Shown here piece after piece: positions 61,101-64,000 of a stretch of 64,000 nucleotides of DNA. The notes under the pieces were generated by a model. It was not told the DNA's origin. It searched no databases and was given only the letters and a program-made list of their open reading frames with translations. How positions within the stretch are numbered: position 1 is the first letter of the stretch; the number at the start of each line of letters is the position of its first letter. The DNA comes from Phytoseiulus persimilis (taxonomy: Eukaryota > Arthropoda > Arachnida > Mesostigmata > Phytoseiidae). The stretch is from positions 11,904,001 through 11,968,000 of the forward strand of contig CM075101.1 of NCBI GenBank assembly GCA_037576195.1, written 5' to 3'. Both the position numbers and the translations under genes were made by a program.

Positions 61101-64000
61101 CTCGAACATATCCAGGTGGTTGAGCTCAATCCGCTGCTCCGGGCGCAATCTCAACTCCTCGTGTGGCTCAGCAACCCAGCGAGATCGGGTTAACACGATA
61201 TCTGACGAAAGTATTCGGTCCGGAAACAATCAGAATGATTATTCGGGAACAGAGATGTAGAGAGAGAGAGGACGAGAAAGGGGGGGAATGCGAAGGAGAG
61301 GGAGAGAGAGATCCGCCGTCAAAGAACTCGATTGTTCAGAAGGCTATCAGCGCAAGCCTTCCTCAGCTTCTCGAGCCATTTCCTGGGTCAGGCGTCAGGC
61401 TGCCCATTCGAAATGGGCGCCAGAACCCGGAAGTGCTGCCGAGCGGTTGCGGGACCTTGCGTGTCGCCTGGGCATGCTCTGACTCTTCTGATTGGCACGT
61501 GGTCGATAGCTGATCGAGTTGTCTAGCCGTTGTTGTCCCTACGACATCTGCGGCGATTGGAGCTGCGTCCAGGGAAACGAGGTCATTGATTCTTTGTATC
61601 GACTCGTTCTTATTGTTCCAAGTGGGAACAGTGATTGATATCACTGCGTGCGACGAACCCGCCGTGCCTTGGGCACACCTCGATTCATGAGTTCAATCTT
61701 GTGGTTTTGCTGTTATTCCCTTGAGTCCTCATGCATGCTTTATTCTGAGATAGGGTAGGCGGCCGTAACCATACGAGAGTTTCGATGATGGGAGGGAGAC
61801 ACGTATCTGTCTCCTTCCCAGTGAGGTTCCAGTGAGAAGTCATCGGAGTTCGGAGCCACTGTAACGTGAGGCCGCGCGACCGACTACCTCGGGGTTGGCT
61901 CACATCCAGAATCGTCACCCTCCATCAAAACACGCTGATGACGTATCTCTTGTTGAGGGGGAGAACCGAGTTGGTTTCGCGAATGAGTTCGTGTGGTATC
62001 ATTTTTTGCTGAGATGATGTGCTCTACAGTAGCTCTACGCGCAGCCTGACCGTGAAACGTGGTCAAAAGATGATATTGGAATCCTCCAGGAGTGAACTTA
62101 TCTCGGGCTCTCCTTCAGGGAGGATTTCCATTCTGATTCACCTGAGCTCCCTAGCGCAAGGAGATTAGTGGGTGGAGCTCAGAATCAGTTACTTGAGTGA
62201 CTCAATCGAGAAATCGATGTTTCCCACATATTCAGCCCTTACAAGGCGAGAGATGGGAACTCTGCAAACGCGTTCGAGATCCACAGGAGGTGAGGAGAAT
62301 ATGCGAGAGTTGAGACTGGCCTCTTGACCATAGCTCTTAGCGAGAACAGACATTGATGGTTCATTGTGTGGATCACCATTGGTTCCCGTTTCTTCACGAA
62401 TCCCTCCTCGAAAGCGTGATTCACGGGCCCATCGGTAGGGGATTGTTTCCAGCTCCAATTCCAAGGAAACGATCCGAAACTTTAGCTGGGACTGACGAAA
62501 GATCTGGTTCTCTCAACATTCGACATCCACTTCTCCAGCTCCAAACGATGAAAGCTTTATCTGGAATCATGATCAGCCGGAAAGAGCGATCCGGTCCCCT
62601 CCTCCGACCACCCCTAGATCCGCAACTCTTCCACAACCTCTTCATCGCCTCCTCACAATCGGCCGCGAGAGCTTGATGCTGATACCTTGTGAGAGTCCAG
62701 GATTCCGACCATCCTCGATCGATAATCCGATGTCGAAACTTGGGGAGACGGTCTGAGTTTGAGCGTCCACAATGTTTCGTTTGATTTATGCACTCTGGTA
62801 TCGTATTTTGCGCCAATGCTTCCCGTATCCTTCATTCTACGCAGTAGCTTCCACTGAAAAATCGACTTTGCGCAGACATGTTGTCGAAAATCGTTGGAGA
62901 GGACAGAGTGCGACCGATGGTCACGCGGGAACATCATTCCCAGAAGCCCGAAACGAGCCGGACGAATCGAATTCTCCGGAAGCTCTCCTCAAGTTCCATC
63001 CCACTGGAGAAAAGAAAACGGACTGGGGCATTGAATTTCGGTGATCTAGGTAGGTACTGTCATTCGAGTGTTCTTTCCGACTTGTTCTGATCTGCTGAGT
63101 AGGGAGGAGCTCGTCAGAGGTCAAACTCCGACCCAGTAGTGCCAGGTTCTCCTCAGCACTGTTCCTCAATATCGAGCGCATTGCAGACAAGTTACGGAGT
63201 TTCTGTTTACGGAGGGCAGGGAAGGACGCTGCTTGTTGGATGGTGAACTGAATAGTTGTTCTGAAGATCGTCTCTCTGGTTGAAAAAAGACTGTGATCCT
63301 GTTCCGGGAGCAGGGATTCGGAAAAAGCGCCGAACCCGAGCTGATTCATTCACGCGTGCTGAGTGTGCTGAGTCACTCATCGGATAACCTGAGACTGAGT
63401 TGGCAGAGAGGACGTTCTCAGTCTGTTTTCGTTCTCAACAAGCGGAGAGTCTTATGTAGGATAAATGGAGATGGACACTAACGGTGCCTCGGTGCATCGA
63501 AGCGCGCGGAAATAGTCGATGAGTTCGAATATCCATAGCATTCTATACCTCTAGCCTGTACGCTGTTGGGCTCAGGACGATACTGGACAAAGTCTGCCGC
63601 CTTGCATGGGAACACGAGCGGAATCTAGCGGAGAAAATGGTTTCAAGTTGTCTCAAGGTGTTCTCATGTCCGCGAAGAGCGATCATTCGATCATGGAAAG
63701 CTCGAGGGGTCGGAACTACTCATGGCCCTCGAGGTTCTATCAAGTGGTGGACAGGTTGCGACCCACTAGAGCCGCTTCTTAGACATGGCCCTTGTTCATC
63801 TTTTTAATTCTCCGATCTTTTTGACGTGTTCCAGAGACATCACAGCTCAGAGACCTCGATAGCTCTTCCCACCTCGGGATTCGGACCGCATCCCCGAGCT
63901 TCCGATTAGCGGCTATGCAACAAATCCGGAGACGTTTCGGCTTCACAGAATCACAAGTCTGAGCTGACACATGTTCCGGAACTCGGGTCCGCTCCTCGGC
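52130..64000. other. No recognisable gene
   Basis: Open frames up to about 200 codons exist here (for example 57490-58116 plus, 58969-59565 plus, 59694-60287 minus, 53716-54129 minus). I see no domain, no reverse-transcriptase or transposase motif and no consistent set of splice sites. Large-intron genes with short exons could be missed by reading alone. Confidence 0.4.

Noticed and set aside
1-64000. CRISPR arrays, bacterial operons, rRNA genes, viral or toxin genes
   Set aside because: No regularly spaced repeats, no ribosome-binding-site-led gene clusters, no rRNA core sequences and no recognisable viral or toxin proteins were seen.

Overview
The window looks like nuclear DNA from an animal. 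The only gene I recognise with confidence has animal spliced structure, with GT-AG introns and exons joined in matching phase. Base composition is near 50% GC, CpG and TCGA words are common, and mobile elements appear only as decayed pieces. This fits an arthropod, and I lean towards a mite. That taxonomic guess rests on general impression, not on a search.

The recognisable gene is on the minus strand and encodes a two-pore-domain (K2P/TWIK-type) potassium channel. Its first coding exon (33890-34343) holds the N terminus, M1, the extracellular cap loop and most of pore loop P1. A 31.1-kb intron follows. Four compact exons at 2648-2774, 1674-1821, 1124-1241 and 636-857 then add the rest of P1, M2, the M2-M3 loop, M3 and most of P2. 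Joined, they give 356 residues plus a split glycine codon. The exon completing the second selectivity filter and M4 was not found and should lie beyond the left edge. A possible TATA box lies about 120 bp upstream of the start codon.

The 31-kb intron (2775-33889) contains a Tigger/pogo-like inverted-repeat element (about 19956-20568), a triple p53-half-site-like array (7435-7464), a 24-base C run (10407-10430), an A9-C-T12 inverted homopolymer (29176-29197), several microsatellites and pyrimidine-rich tracts. It also has a few unrecognised open frames with splice-like borders (17609-17812 plus; 21335-21689, ambiguous strand; 22395-23234 plus; 27306-28557 minus) that could be nested genes.

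From 34.4 to 64 kb I recognise no gene. This half holds pyrimidine- and purine-rich tracts, a probable decayed Tc1/mariner transposase end (51299-51745 minus), a hairpin pair near 44.6 kb and open frames of unknown status. Because stop codons are sparse in this composition, frames of 60-200 codons overlap on both strands almost everywhere and are weak evidence of coding. I list only those with something extra, at low confidence.
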